From: a virus | IMG/VR virus record: IMGVR_UViG_3300036791_000517 | Coordinates: 1-61,573 of that record | Length of the DNA: 61,573 bases | Reading direction: 5' to 3' (one strand) | In this document: positions 23,533 through 30,387 of the stretch, one piece after another | How positions within the stretch are numbered: position 1 is the stretch's first letter | Layout of the letters: each line of letters begins with the position of its first letter | Notes under the pieces: generated by a model | Seen by the model: only the letters and a program-made list of their open reading frames with translations | Database searches by the model: none | What the model was told of the DNA's origin: nothing | Translations under genes and position numbers: made by a program

Positions 23533-23542
23533 TTTAATCTCC

Positions 23543-23557
23543 TTGATATAATGTCAA
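23543..23557. promoter_or_regulatory. Operator palindrome TTGATATAATGTCAA
   Basis: One mismatch to TTGACA-N3-TGTCAA, between a terminator and the ribosome binding site of the gene starting at 23532. Read on the + strand it also contains TGATATAAT. Confidence 0.6.
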
Positions 23558-23560
23558 GAG

Positions 23561-23591
23561 AAAAGTCCCCCGGCGACACCGCCGCCGGGGG
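23561..23591 (-). terminator. Intrinsic terminator
   Basis: On the minus strand a perfect 9-bp GC stem (CCCCCGGCG/CGCCGGGGG) with a 7-base loop is followed by ACTTTTC. It ends the transcript of the gene at 23600. Confidence 0.7.
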
Positions 23592-23599
23592 TCGTCATG

Positions 23600-24103
23600 C
23601 TAATCCGCCTCGACTTCCTCGCGGAGTGGCGGCGTCTTCTCGGCCTCAACGATCGCCTTGTTGAGAACCTTCATGCCTGCAATGACCTTGCGCACGCCCT
23701 TGTCCTTGCGGACCTTGCGGTGCTTGGTCATCTGCACGCCACGCTCGATCCAACTGAGCTGGACCAAGCTGCCATCGGGCAGCTTGATGGCATCGGCGGC
23801 ATAGGGACCGTCCGACCATTTCACCAACGTGACCTTGAAGGTCTTGTTGTGCCACGCCAGCAGCTGCTTGCGAGGCACTCGACCGTTGTAGGGCTGGCCG
23901 ATCCAGTCCGTAGGACCGAAAATGTCACCCTTGCGAATGAATTGCAGGTTTTCAACCTGCATCTCGCTGCCCGAGCGGACGCAGCGGATGCTGCCATTCT
24001 CGTCGAGCAGGACAGCGTGGTGCTGATAGTCGCCGCGGGTCAGGACTTCCCCGACCCTAGCCTTTTCGATCTTTTGTCCAATGGACAAGCTATAGAGGCA
24101 CAT
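23600..24103 (-). CDS. Hypothetical protein, 167 aa, paralogue of the protein at 26438
   Basis: It starts MCLYSLSIG and has a central beta-rich domain. It shares KLPDGSLVQLSWIERGVQM with the protein at 26438 (TFPDGQRAHLSWLMAGTRV), and both end in a charged tail after a G-(M/V)-x-K-V segment. Each gene has TTGACATGATGTTAA just upstream of its ribosome binding site (24117-24131 here), so gene and control site were duplicated together. Function unknown. Confidence 0.75.
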   Translation of the reverse strand: MCLYSLSIGQKIEKARVGEVLTRGDYQHHAVLLDENGSIRCVRSGSEMQVENLQFIRKGDIFGPTDWIGQPYNGRVPRKQLLAWHNKTFKVTLVKWSDGPYAADAIKLPDGSLVQLSWIERGVQMTKHRKVRKDKGVRKVIAGMKVLNKAIVEAEKTPPLREEVEAD

Positions 24104-24116
24104 GATAACTTTCTCC

Positions 24117-24131
24117 TTGACATGATGTTAA
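24117..24131. promoter_or_regulatory. Operator palindrome TTGACATGATGTTAA
   Basis: One mismatch to the consensus, 13 bases upstream of ATG 24103 and touching its AGGAG ribosome binding site. Bases 24132-24233 hold nothing else I can identify. Confidence 0.6.
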
Positions 24132-24233
24132 CGCTCTACAGATCGGCCACGATTACGTGTCCGTACGCTACGCCACGCTACGCATCGGCCGCATAGATCC
24201 TTCGCAAATGCTCAGGATGACGATCACGGATCG

Positions 24234-24530
24234 TCAATCCATGCGGCAGATTTCCCAGGTGTTGTCGGGTTGCAGCACCATCACCCAGGCTGATGGGAAC
24301 AGCATGATGATCTCGTTGCGGAACATCATGATGCTCAGCGCCTTCATGGGTGGGTCGCCGGGATAGCTCAGGATCTCGGTATCAGGATCGAAGGTGAAGC
24401 CTTCGAACGGTTGCCATCCGGCGATGTAGCGCGCATTGAACTGCTCGCGCGCACCGCGCTCGTCGCTCTCGTCGAGAAAGCCGGGGATCAAACCCCAGTC
24501 TTCCGGATCGCCGCCGATCATGACAATCAT
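24234..24530 (-). CDS. Hypothetical acidic protein, 98 aa
   Basis: ATG 24530 overlaps the TGA of the upstream gene (ATGA). Aromatic and acidic N-terminal half (GGDPEDWGLIPGFLDESDER), then a beta-rich half (ALSIMMFRNEIIMLFPSAWV, LQPDNTWEICRMD). No family recognised. Part of a run of tightly coupled small genes. Confidence 0.68.
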   Translation of the reverse strand: MIVMIGGDPEDWGLIPGFLDESDERGAREQFNARYIAGWQPFEGFTFDPDTEILSYPGDPPMKALSIMMFRNEIIMLFPSAWVMVLQPDNTWEICRMD

Positions 24531-24754
24531 CGGACATTCTCCCGACGTGCGGCGATGCCGAAATAGCGCAGGTGCTTGACCACAAGCGGCCCCTGATCGT
24601 CCGGCACCTCGAACTCCAAGTCGCGTAGCGGGTTACCGATCAGCAGTGTGCCAGAGGTCAGCACCTCGCCGTGACATTCCTTGATGATGCGTTGAACTTG
24701 AACATCGGTATCGTCACCGGCATGACCGGCAAACTTTATCGCGTATCGCAACAT
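24527..24754 (-). CDS. Hypothetical protein, 75 aa
   Basis: ATG 24754 is preceded by GGAGG inside the 13-bp palindrome at 24759-24771, which fixes the start; the longer ORF version has no such signal. A beta-alpha-beta pattern: LRYAIKFAG, DVQVQRIIKECHGEVL and GPLVVKHLRYFGIA. Function unknown. Confidence 0.68.
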   Translation of the reverse strand: MLRYAIKFAGHAGDDTDVQVQRIIKECHGEVLTSGTLLIGNPLRDLEFEVPDDQGPLVVKHLRYFGIAARRENVR

Positions 24755-24758
24755 GATT

Positions 24759-24771
24759 AACCTCCGGGGTT
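24759..24771 (-). promoter_or_regulatory. Palindrome AACCTCCGGGGTT carrying a ribosome binding site
   Basis: On the minus strand AACCCCGGAGGTT supplies GGAGG for ATG 24754, 4 bases after the palindrome. Member of the AACCYCNGRGGTT family. Confidence 0.55.
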
Positions 24772-24774
24772 TTG

Positions 24775-24969
24775 CTAGCTCAGTTTTGTGTAGGCTTGCA
24801 CGATGCAAATCTTGTCATCCCAGCTTGTGCCATCGTGCTTGCCCTTGGTGTCGACGTTGACGTCAAACATGCTGCGAGTGAGCGAACTCACCTCGCCGAC
24901 GACGACGTCGAGGTCGCCGAAGCGCGCTTGCGTTTCCTGCAAGCGAATGATTAGGTTGCTGATTTTCAT
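24775..24969 (-). CDS. Hypothetical protein, 64 aa
   Basis: ATG 24969 has AGGA upstream. A short amphipathic helix (ISNLIIRLQETQARFG) leads into DLDVVVGEV and a C-terminal strand KICIVQAYTK. This start-helix-then-GD pattern occurs in many small phage proteins without known function. Confidence 0.68.
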   Translation of the reverse strand: MKISNLIIRLQETQARFGDLDVVVGEVSSLTRSMFDVNVDTKGKHDGTSWDDKICIVQAYTKLS

Positions 24970-24981
24970 GGCTCAGTCCTT

Positions 24982-25200
24982 TCAGCCTGCCGTCTTGACG
25001 AACTTGCCATTCGATTGCTGGGTGTATTCCTGCCCGCGACCGGTGCCGAGACTGGCACGGGTCTGCTTGAAGCACCGCTCGCAGAGCGTTGCCCAATGAC
25101 CGTCACGCGTGACGCGTGCGTCGTACAGTTTGCCTTTGATTTGCGCGACGCAGTTGTTGCATCGTGTATCTCCCGTCCACATCTTAGCAATCGCTTTCAT
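24982..25200 (-). CDS. Two-CxxC zinc-binding protein, 72 aa
   Basis: Cys pairs in RCNNCVAQ and LCERCFKQ probably bind one zinc ion, with a beta-hairpin (GKLYDARVTRDGHWATL) between them. ATG 25200 has GGGAGAG upstream. A small treble-clef or zinc-ribbon fold that may bind nucleic acid; no family assigned. Confidence 0.7.
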   Translation of the reverse strand: MKAIAKMWTGDTRCNNCVAQIKGKLYDARVTRDGHWATLCERCFKQTRASLGTGRGQEYTQQSNGKFVKTAG

Positions 25201-25212
25201 ATCGCTCTCCCG

Positions 25213-25440
25213 TTAAGTGAGAAGTTTTACAACGTGGTACGCAAACAATACGATGTTGAGAAACAACACCGCATAACACAGCAGCACGACGCGCAGGCTG
25301 CCCAACCAGCCGCGCGGCGGTCGCAGATATGCCTCGATCATCAGACCGGCAGAGATCAGGTTGATTGCCGCCGATAGGCCCGTCGAACTGACCGGCAAAA
25401 CGGGCCAGTTCATCGGTGCCTTCTGATTTTGCGACGCCAT
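25213..25440 (-). CDS. Two-helix membrane protein, 75 aa
   Basis: ATG 25440 starts MASQNQKAPMNWP. Two hydrophobic helices follow (about 18-35 and 46-68), separated by YLRPPRGW, and the protein ends in KLLT. The longer ORF version adds an Arg/His-rich tract that belongs to another frame. It overlaps the membrane peptide gene at 25410 by 31 bases. Holin-like topology, but it lies in the early block, so a host-modifying role is as likely. Confidence 0.6.
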   Translation of the reverse strand: MASQNQKAPMNWPVLPVSSTGLSAAINLISAGLMIEAYLRPPRGWLGSLRVVLLCYAVLFLNIVLFAYHVVKLLT

Positions 25441-25538
25441 CGGCGATAGATCACCCACGCGCTCCACCACGGCAGCACGAGGAGGGTGGCGATTGCCGTG
25501 GCGACGAGGGTTGCCGTCCATAGCAGGATGTTTTTCAT
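25410..25538 (-). CDS. Membrane peptide with basic tail, 42 aa
   Basis: ATG 25538 starts MKNILLWTATLVATAIATLL, a single hydrophobic helix, followed by a strongly basic C-terminus (YRRWRRKIRRHR) that should lie in the cytoplasm. It overlaps the next membrane protein gene in another frame. Function unknown; below the usual length cutoff. Confidence 0.5.
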   Translation of the reverse strand: MKNILLWTATLVATAIATLLVLPWWSAWVIYRRWRRKIRRHR

Positions 25539-25544
25539 CACAGG

Positions 25545-25772
25545 TCACGCCGGTTTGTCGGCGTTGCGCAGCTCCTTGTAGTGCGCCAGTTTGCGCTGAT
25601 GAAGCGCCAGCTGCGCGGCCGCGACAGCGTTCGCCAGTTCGACCATGATGCGCTGCTCGGGTGAGCCGACCGCAAACCGCAAGACGAGCCTGCTGGCACG
25701 CAGGCCGAGATGGTGCATCTCGCTCGACGCTCCGCGGTAGTATTTGACAACGGCTTTGCTGATATCATCCAT
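25545..25772 (-). CDS. Hypothetical helical protein, 75 aa
   Basis: ATG 25772 follows AGGAGAACGAC. Almost entirely helical, with alternating charged and hydrophobic residues (VVKYYRGASSEMHHLGLRA, ELANAVAAAQLALHQRKLAH), so it may form a coiled coil or helical bundle. Function unknown. Confidence 0.66.
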   Translation of the reverse strand: MDDISKAVVKYYRGASSEMHHLGLRASRLVLRFAVGSPEQRIMVELANAVAAAQLALHQRKLAHYKELRNADKPA

Positions 25773-25781
25773 GTCGTTCTC

Positions 25782-26063
25782 CTAGCGGCATTCCCACTGG
25801 TCCTTGGCCTTGCCCTCGGCCGTGGTTTGCCATTGCATGTTGGTTACGCTGTCGGGCCCGCCCTTGCAGAGCGGGATGATGTGGTCGCGGACATAGCCCG
25901 GGCACGGACCCGTCGACCGGTCGGCCGACGGGCAGGGATGAAGCTGCTGAAACAGCAGCGCGACGTTGCGGTCGCGGGCTTCGACCCACTGGGTCCGGCC
26001 ATCCTCACAGAGGGTGACCGAACACAGCAGGACGATGACGATGGCAATGAGCCAGCGCATCAT
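25782..26063 (-). CDS. Exported HNH-type endonuclease-like protein, 93 aa
   Basis: An N-terminal signal peptide (MMRWLIAIVIVLLCSVTLC) precedes a compact His-Me finger domain: PCPGYVRDHIIPLCKGGPDS, then NMQWQT..EAKAKD-type sequence (NMQWQTTAEGKAKDQWE). This family of small secreted HNH proteins occurs in phages and proteobacteria. Four cysteines may form disulfides. Export suggests action on DNA outside the cytoplasm, perhaps against incoming competitor DNA; that is inference. Starts at 26063 or 26060; both ATGs overlap the upstream TGA. Confidence 0.75.
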   Translation of the reverse strand: MMRWLIAIVIVLLCSVTLCEDGRTQWVEARDRNVALLFQQLHPCPSADRSTGPCPGYVRDHIIPLCKGGPDSVTNMQWQTTAEGKAKDQWECR

Positions 26064-26257
26064 TTGAGATCAGTTTGTTGGAGCGCGAACTCGACCATCT
26101 GGCGGACGGTCGCGTCGAATGATCTGATCTCCTGACGCAACCCGACGATCTGCCGCACAAGCTCGATCATGATGCGATCGGTGATGTCGGGCTCGGTCAG
26201 TTGATCGTGAGTGTCAAGCTTGTCGATGCGTTTGAGTTCGTTGTCCAAGTCAGCCAT
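26060..26257 (-). CDS. Helical protein, 65 aa, probable coiled coil
   Basis: ATG 26257 has AGGAG upstream and an operator palindrome 22 bases upstream. Heptad-like pattern in IMIELVRQIVGLRQEIRSFD and ATVRQMVEFALQQ. Its stop overlaps the start of the exported HNH gene, so the two are co-translated. A possible partner or regulator of that protein; function unknown. Confidence 0.65.
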   Translation of the reverse strand: MADLDNELKRIDKLDTHDQLTEPDITDRIMIELVRQIVGLRQEIRSFDATVRQMVEFALQQTDLK

Positions 26258-26278
26258 GGCAGTTCTCCTGTTTCTCTC

Positions 26279-26293
26279 TTGACATAATGTCAG
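26279..26293. promoter_or_regulatory. Operator palindrome TTGACATAATGTCAG
   Basis: One mismatch to TTGACA-N3-TGTCAA, upstream of the 26257 gene. Bases 26294-26437 hold two GC-rich inverted repeats (around 26369-26388 and 26398-26424) and no gene that I can support. Confidence 0.55.
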
Positions 26294-26437
26294 GGGAAAC
26301 GGGGAAGCCCTAACGTCATCCGCCGAGGATCATCGGCATAGACGGCTACTTGAGCTCCCCCATCCCCCGGCCAGCGGGAGAGATTGCTGGCCGGTTCTGC
26401 CGGAGATGTAGGTTCAGTCCGGCAGAAGCTGCTTAGT

Positions 26438-26968
26438 TTAGACGATCACGAGACGACGGCGTGCCGTCTCGGGCTGTGACGTGCCCGGCTGCGGCTCCTC
26501 GACCGGCTCCGGAGGTGTCGGGGCCGGTTCCTTGACCGGCTCGGGCACCGGCATCGGCGTCGGCTCGGTGGCGATGCCTTCCTCGATTGCCATCGCGACC
26601 TTGTTCATGCCCGGCAGACCGGTGATCACCGGCATGCCGAGACGGACACGAGTGCCTGCCATGAGCCACGACAGGTGGGCACGCTGGCCATCAGGGAAGG
26701 TGATCACCTCGTGATGGAGGCGAACCTTGAGGTTGGTCGCTCCGTTCCAGCGCTGGACCAGAGGGCCGCTGCGCACCCAGCGATGGTCGACCGTCACCTT
26801 GTCGATGACGATCTCCACCTGCGGTCGACGGATGCAGACCAAGCGGTCGTCGACCGACGGATCGGCCGGGTAGAGCCCCTTGAGCGAGTAGTTGGGGATC
26901 TGCCTGACGACCAGATCCTCGTGCGCGGTTGCCAGTCGATGGGCAACATAGATTGAACCTTCACACAT
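26438..26968 (-). CDS. Hypothetical protein, 176 aa, paralogue of the protein at 23600
   Basis: ATG 26968 has AGAGG upstream, just after an operator palindrome (26981-26995). The beta-rich core shares the FPDG..-LSW..G segment with the 23600 protein. It adds a Pro/Glu-rich tail (PTPMPVPEPVKEPAPTPPEP) and ends in a basic RRRLVIV. Function unknown. The two paralogues share both their start (Met-Cys) and their upstream control site. Confidence 0.75.
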   Translation of the reverse strand: MCEGSIYVAHRLATAHEDLVVRQIPNYSLKGLYPADPSVDDRLVCIRRPQVEIVIDKVTVDHRWVRSGPLVQRWNGATNLKVRLHHEVITFPDGQRAHLSWLMAGTRVRLGMPVITGLPGMNKVAMAIEEGIATEPTPMPVPEPVKEPAPTPPEPVEEPQPGTSQPETARRRLVIV

Positions 26969-26980
26969 GATGTTTACCTC

Positions 26981-26995
26981 TTGACATGATGTTAA
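26981..26995. promoter_or_regulatory. Operator palindrome TTGACATGATGTTAA
   Basis: Same 15-mer as at 24117 and 28817, 12 bases upstream of ATG 26968. Bases 27000-27107 hold inverted repeats (for example 27079-27104) but no gene. Confidence 0.6.
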
Positions 26996-27107
26996 GCGAC
27001 ATGACGGCAAACCGTGTCGAACGTCATCACGGATGTCATCCCGTTGGACGGCTGATAGACACGGCTTGCCACGACCTGCCGTCGTCTTTCTTACGGCAGG
27101 AAGTCTC

Positions 27108-27935
27108 TCACGCTACCTCGTCGACCGGATCGTCTTTGGTCGGCACGGACGTGGTGATTTTAGGTTTCTTACTTGACTTGGCCTTGGTGGTGTCCGGCTT
27201 GGCTGCTTTCAGTTTCTTCTTGCCTTTGGGCGGCTGCGGCTGCGCCCGCATCTTGGTGGTGCCGCCCAAGGTGGCGACGCGCTGTTCTAGAAGCTCGCAG
27301 GCCTCGTAGACGTCGTGGTAGTTGTGACCCTCGTTGAACTTGATCAGCAGGGCCCGCAAGCTCCACAGCCGGTTGGCCAGCGTCTCGTCCGACTGCTTGC
27401 GTTTGTGCGGCTCCTTGCCCTGCATAGCGCGCTTGATCTGGGGCTCGCTCAGTTCTTTGGTCGGGGCGTCGTTCTGGGCCCGGGCGAATGCCAGATAAAG
27501 CTCCCACGCCCGGCCCTTGATCTTGCCGTCGGCACGCCAGCCCTTCATATGCTCGCGCGCCGTGTTGAGCATGGCCGGGCCGTCGATCGCCGGGTTGCGG
27601 CCGAGCACGATGAAGTGCTTGAGCTCGCTGGCGCGCTGCTTGAACTGCTGGGTGTTGCCGTAGTCCTCGTCGCCATAGTCGCCCATCTCCTCGCCCGAGC
27701 CGCCCGAGATCTCGCCCCACGCCCGGGTATTGTCGGCCGGTTCGAGCAAGCCCTCCTTGGCTTTCTGGCAAACATACTCGGCCGCCTTCATGCGCGCCGT
27801 CTTGCCCTTGCCCTCGGTGCGGCCAAGCTCGCGCAGATGGGCAAAGATGGCATCGCGTTCGGGATTGGTGTTTGATCCAGGCGTCGGCTGGTCGGTGGTG
27901 CTGTTTGACACGATGTCAACTTTAGGTTCGCTCAT
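27108..27935 (-). CDS. Hypothetical charged protein, 275 aa
   Basis: An acidic/polar N-terminus (1-70), a Gly-Asp-rich loop (GEEMGDYGDEDYG), a helical core (about 95-225) and a Lys/Pro-rich C-terminal tail (about 230-275) that is likely disordered and could bind nucleic acid. A perfect palindrome TTGACACGATGTCAA (27905-27919) encodes residues 6-10 (VDIVS), just inside the start. Function unknown. Confidence 0.72.
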   Translation of the reverse strand: MSEPKVDIVSNSTTDQPTPGSNTNPERDAIFAHLRELGRTEGKGKTARMKAAEYVCQKAKEGLLEPADNTRAWGEISGGSGEEMGDYGDEDYGNTQQFKQRASELKHFIVLGRNPAIDGPAMLNTAREHMKGWRADGKIKGRAWELYLAFARAQNDAPTKELSEPQIKRAMQGKEPHKRKQSDETLANRLWSLRALLIKFNEGHNYHDVYEACELLEQRVATLGGTTKMRAQPQPPKGKKKLKAAKPDTTKAKSSKKPKITTSVPTKDDPVDEVA

Positions 27936-28048
27936 GGTTCACTCCTGTTGTGGCTCGCGACGGTACAGGTCATTTTTGGTCCGGCCCGCGAGCCAGCAGC
28001 CAGACACGACTGAACCCCGCACGCCCATGATGGGGTGCGGGGTCTTTG

Positions 28049-28249
28049 TCATCTCCTCATGCCTATACCCATGTTGCGGGCGTTGCGGTCGGCACGGCGT
28101 GCCGCGCTTGACACGCTGTCCAGCTCACGGTGCAGCCATACGATCTCGTCGATCAGCAGCAGCACCGTGCGCCTGAGGTTCTCGGTGGTCGGGCCATCCT
28201 TCTCGATGATGCGCACCATCGATTGGAGCGGTCGGATATCGCGTGGCAT
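28049..28249 (-). CDS. Hypothetical helical protein, 66 aa
   Basis: ATG 28249 overlaps the TGA of the upstream gene by one base. Helical (QSMVRIIEKDGPTTENLRRT, VLLLIDEIVWLHRELD) with a basic C-terminus. Last gene of the four-gene unit that begins with the ribbon-helix-helix gene. A hairpin with an ACCCCGCAC stem (about 28014-28043) lies just downstream. Confidence 0.66.
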   Translation of the reverse strand: MPRDIRPLQSMVRIIEKDGPTTENLRRTVLLLIDEIVWLHRELDSVSSAARRADRNARNMGIGMRR

Positions 28250-28461
28250 CAGTGCACCTCCGTGTCGTCGACCTCACCCTTGAGCCGCCAACGAATGCGC
28301 AGGCGTTCGTCGATCGGCGCGTCGAACAGGCTGACCAGCGCCGCCTCGATGGTCGGCTGCACCATCCCGGCAAGGCTGTTGCCGGGCCGGATGACGTTGG
28401 TGATGTCGTGCGCGTCCAACGGCGTCTCGAAACAGACGCCGATCACCAGGTGCATCTTCAT
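28249..28461 (-). CDS. Hypothetical protein, 70 aa
   Basis: ATG 28461 overlaps the TGA of the ribbon-helix-helix gene (ATGA). An alpha/beta protein: MHLVIGVCFETPL, then PTIEAALVSLFDAPIDERL and IRWRLKGEV. No family recognised. Coupled to the regulator gene before it and the helical gene after it. Confidence 0.66.
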   Translation of the reverse strand: MKMHLVIGVCFETPLDAHDITNVIRPGNSLAGMVQPTIEAALVSLFDAPIDERLRIRWRLKGEVDDTEVH

Positions 28462-28823
28462 GCGTCACCTTCGACCTTGCCGTTGGCCAGCGGCAGACGG
28501 TGAGCATCGCGCAGCCGCTGCACGTCGGGGTCGATCCTTCGGCTGGGCTCAGGACAGGTGATCTTGATGCGGGCTAGCGGCTGGTTGGTTACAACGAGCT
28601 GCTCACGCTTGCGGTAACGCTCGTGCAAGGCACGCTCGCGGCGCTTGCGCTCGCGCGCATCGGCAAAGGCCGCCGCTTCGAGGATGGAGCGCACCTCGAC
28701 CAGATCGTCGTGCGCCGCACGATGCAGGGCACGGCCAACCCACCATGACAGGGGGATGCCGCGCAGTTCGGCCGCGCGCACCATTGATGGGCTGACGGTT
28801 ACTCGTATGTTCTTTCTTGACAT
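28458..28823 (-). CDS. Ribbon-helix-helix (Arc/CopG-like) protein, 121 aa, candidate phage repressor
   Basis: The N-terminal 40 residues fit a ribbon-helix-helix fold: strand NIRVTVS (about 5-11), helix PSMVRAAELRG (12-22), turn, helix LSWWVGRALHRAAHDD (25-40). RHH dimers read short palindromes. A basic helix (ADARERKRRERALHERYRKR) and a Pro-rich tail follow. The real start is ATG 28823 (MSRKNIRV), which lies inside the operator palindrome TTGACATGATGTTAA at 28817-28831; longer versions read through that site. This arrangement predicts autoregulation and makes it the first candidate to bind the dispersed TTGACA-N3-TGTCAA sites. Confidence 0.7.
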   Translation of the reverse strand: MSRKNIRVTVSPSMVRAAELRGIPLSWWVGRALHRAAHDDLVEVRSILEAAAFADARERKRRERALHERYRKREQLVVTNQPLARIKITCPEPSRRIDPDVQRLRDAHRLPLANGKVEGDA

Positions 28824-28831
28824 GATGTTAA
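28817..28831. promoter_or_regulatory. Operator palindrome over the ribbon-helix-helix start codon
   Basis: TTGACATGATGTTAA covers ATG 28823-28821. If the product binds this site it would shut off its own expression. Confidence 0.65.
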
Positions 28832-28837
28832 TCCTTT

Positions 28838-28993
28838 CTATTGACAGGCAGTGGGCTGGCCGTACTTGCCGGGGCTGCCCCGGCATAGATCGGCATCGTC
28901 AGCGATGGTGCCGCCGGGAGTGCTAAAAGCCAACCACATAAGAGCAGCCGTGATGATTGCTGCCCAGATCGTCCAACGGATTTCCTCGGCCAT
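28838..28993 (-). CDS. Membrane-anchored small protein, 51 aa
   Basis: ATG 28993 overlaps the upstream TGA (TGATG). One N-terminal transmembrane helix (IRWTIWAAIITAALMWLAF) leads to a short exported domain with two cysteines. Function unknown. Confidence 0.58.
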   Translation of the reverse strand: MAEEIRWTIWAAIITAALMWLAFSTPGGTIADDADLCRGSPGKYGQPTACQ

Positions 28994-29199
28994 CACAGCA
29001 CCCGCACGACAACACCGTCCTTGACCTCGCAGCGGGCATACCACTTGTGGGGCGACGGATAGTGCGGACCCTCGACGTAGATGGTGCCATCGCTTGGTGT
29101 CGTGCCAATACCGGCCGGTTGATAGTAGGTCACCCGCTCGCCAGCCTTGACGGCAACGACGAGATCCTTCTTCGATTTGAAATCACGCGTGGTGTACAT
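28993..29199 (-). CDS. Hypothetical small beta protein, 68 aa
   Basis: ATG 29199 has CAGGAGA upstream; the 81-residue version starts before the operator and is less likely. Mostly beta: DLVVAVKAGERVTYYQ, GTIYVEGPHYPSPHKWYARC and DGVVVRVL. This DGTIY..GPHYP.PHKWYA layout suggests a small barrel. Function unknown. Confidence 0.67.
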   Translation of the reverse strand: MYTTRDFKSKKDLVVAVKAGERVTYYQPAGIGTTPSDGTIYVEGPHYPSPHKWYARCEVKDGVVVRVL

Positions 29200-29223
29200 C
29201 GATCGTCTCCTGTGGTTGTAGTG

Positions 29224-29238
29224 TTGATATGATGTCAA
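29224..29238. promoter_or_regulatory. Operator palindrome TTGATATGATGTCAA
   Basis: One mismatch to consensus, 25 bases upstream of ATG 29199, overlapping the stop codon of the upstream gene. Confidence 0.58.
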
Positions 29239-29447
29239 CGTGCCGTTGTGTTGCCCCTGTTGAGCGTGCTGGTCGGACTGAGCTTCAGCTTGAGCTTGGC
29301 GAGCTCGCCGTCGATGCGGTCGACCGCCTCGGCAAGATTGAGCAGACCATCCTGCCAGGCGGCAACGTGCATCCTGATGTCGGCCATGATCGACAGTGTG
29401 GATGACGCGGCAGGTTTGTGCTTGGTGGTGTCTGATGGGTTTTTCAT
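29235..29447 (-). CDS. Hypothetical helical protein, 70 aa
   Basis: ATG 29447 has AAGGAG 8 bases upstream. A Lys/Thr-rich N-terminus precedes a long amphipathic helix (ADIRMHVAAWQDGLLNLAEA, VDRIDGELAKLKLK). Function unknown. An operator palindrome lies 64 bases upstream. Confidence 0.64.
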   Translation of the reverse strand: MKNPSDTTKHKPAASSTLSIMADIRMHVAAWQDGLLNLAEAVDRIDGELAKLKLKLSPTSTLNRGNTTAR

Positions 29448-29510
29448 TTGACAGTCTCCTTCACTTAACGAGATTGCTGCTCTTTCGATGGTGAGCAGCT
29501 TACCATTTTC

Positions 29511-29525
29511 CTGACATAATGTCAA
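29511..29525. promoter_or_regulatory. Operator palindrome CTGACATAATGTCAA
   Basis: One mismatch to consensus. On the minus strand TTGACA could serve as a -35 box (17 bases to a weak TAAGCT). The AACTCCCGGGGTT palindrome lies 13 bases away at 29539-29551. Bases 29552-29687 hold no gene I can support. Confidence 0.58.
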
Positions 29526-29538
29526 GAGGAAAGTTCTT

Positions 29539-29551
29539 AACTCCCGGGGTT
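29539..29551. promoter_or_regulatory. AACCYCNGRGGTT-family palindrome
   Basis: AACTCCCGGGGTT, in an intergenic region and not next to a start codon, so here it is not a ribosome binding site. Confidence 0.45.
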
Positions 29552-29687
29552 ACGCGTAGTTTCTTTTAGTAACCACAATGATCGTGTGGTCTTTACGGCA
29601 AGGTTAAGTCCAGCAGAAAGTTTTGTCTGGACGTATTAGATGTGCAACGAGCGGCTATCGTGCCTGCGACGCGCGCAACAGGTCACA

Positions 29688-29924
29688 TCAGCACCGCTTC
29701 CATACGATATCGCTACCGGCAGGCAAGTGCGTTTTCGGCGTGGGGATTACTTCGTATCCCAGCCGGTCGATCTCTTCCTCGGCGTAACCACGCGAAGGAA
29801 AAGAGCGGCGTAGCCACGCAATGTCGCCGGTTGGCGTACAGATGAAAATGTACCAGCGACCGTAACGACGACGGCAGGTTGCGTAAGCTTGCGGCGTATA
29901 CGGCCTTCCGGGGACGTAAGTCAT
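29688..29924 (-). CDS. Hypothetical small basic protein, 78 aa
   Basis: ATG 29924 is preceded by AAAGG at 9 bases; ATG 29933 is an alternative. Aromatic and basic N-terminal half (RPYTPQAYATCRRRYGRWYI), then GDIAWLRRSFPSRGYAEEEI and a Pro-rich end. First leftward gene beside the AT-rich island. Function unknown. Confidence 0.62.
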   Translation of the reverse strand: MTYVPGRPYTPQAYATCRRRYGRWYIFICTPTGDIAWLRRSFPSRGYAEEEIDRLGYEVIPTPKTHLPAGSDIVWKRC

Positions 29925-30022
29925 GCGCACCATCCTTTGTTAGAGAACACACCAAAACCATGTGGTGCGTATAAATTAGCAAATTGTTGAACAATTTCAT
30001 AAGGTTATTATTTTCCATTTGA

Positions 30023-30295
30023 ACACCTACTCGGGCAGAAATATGTCGCAACCACAAAATTTAACCGACTTTCCATTAAACACGGCCCGTACCTATCATC
30101 ATGCAACTCACTTTTTATGTGCTAGACAGTAGGTGTTAGAAAGTAGGTGTATTGGTGTATACGAAATTACCATTAAACCCCAATAAGCTCTAAGTGCCTG
30201 ATATAATGTGACTATTAGACTCTCACAATATAACTGAATAAGCACCTAGGTGTGAGTATACGCACCAGAACAATACACCCACTAACACACCCACT
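30023..30295. repeat. Five ACACCYACT iterons
   Basis: Copies at 30023-30031 (+), 30128-30136 (-), 30142-30150 (-), 30275-30283 (+) and 30287-30295 (+). The two inverted copies start 14 bases apart and the last two start 12 bases apart, close to one helical turn. An initiator protein could bind them co-operatively. Confidence 0.6.
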
Positions 30296-30362
30296 GTTGG
30301 TTTTGCCCGGTGTGTTGCCCGTTTTGCCGTCTTTTATGTACAAAAGAAACTTTTCATTAAAC

Positions 30363-30387
30363 GTACATTAGAAACATTCTAATGTAC
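30363..30387. repeat. Perfect inverted repeat, 11-bp arms with 3-base loop
   Basis: GTACATTAGAA at 30363-30373 pairs with TTCTAATGTAC at 30377-30387. AT-rich, at the right edge of the island, next to an operator palindrome. Confidence 0.7.
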
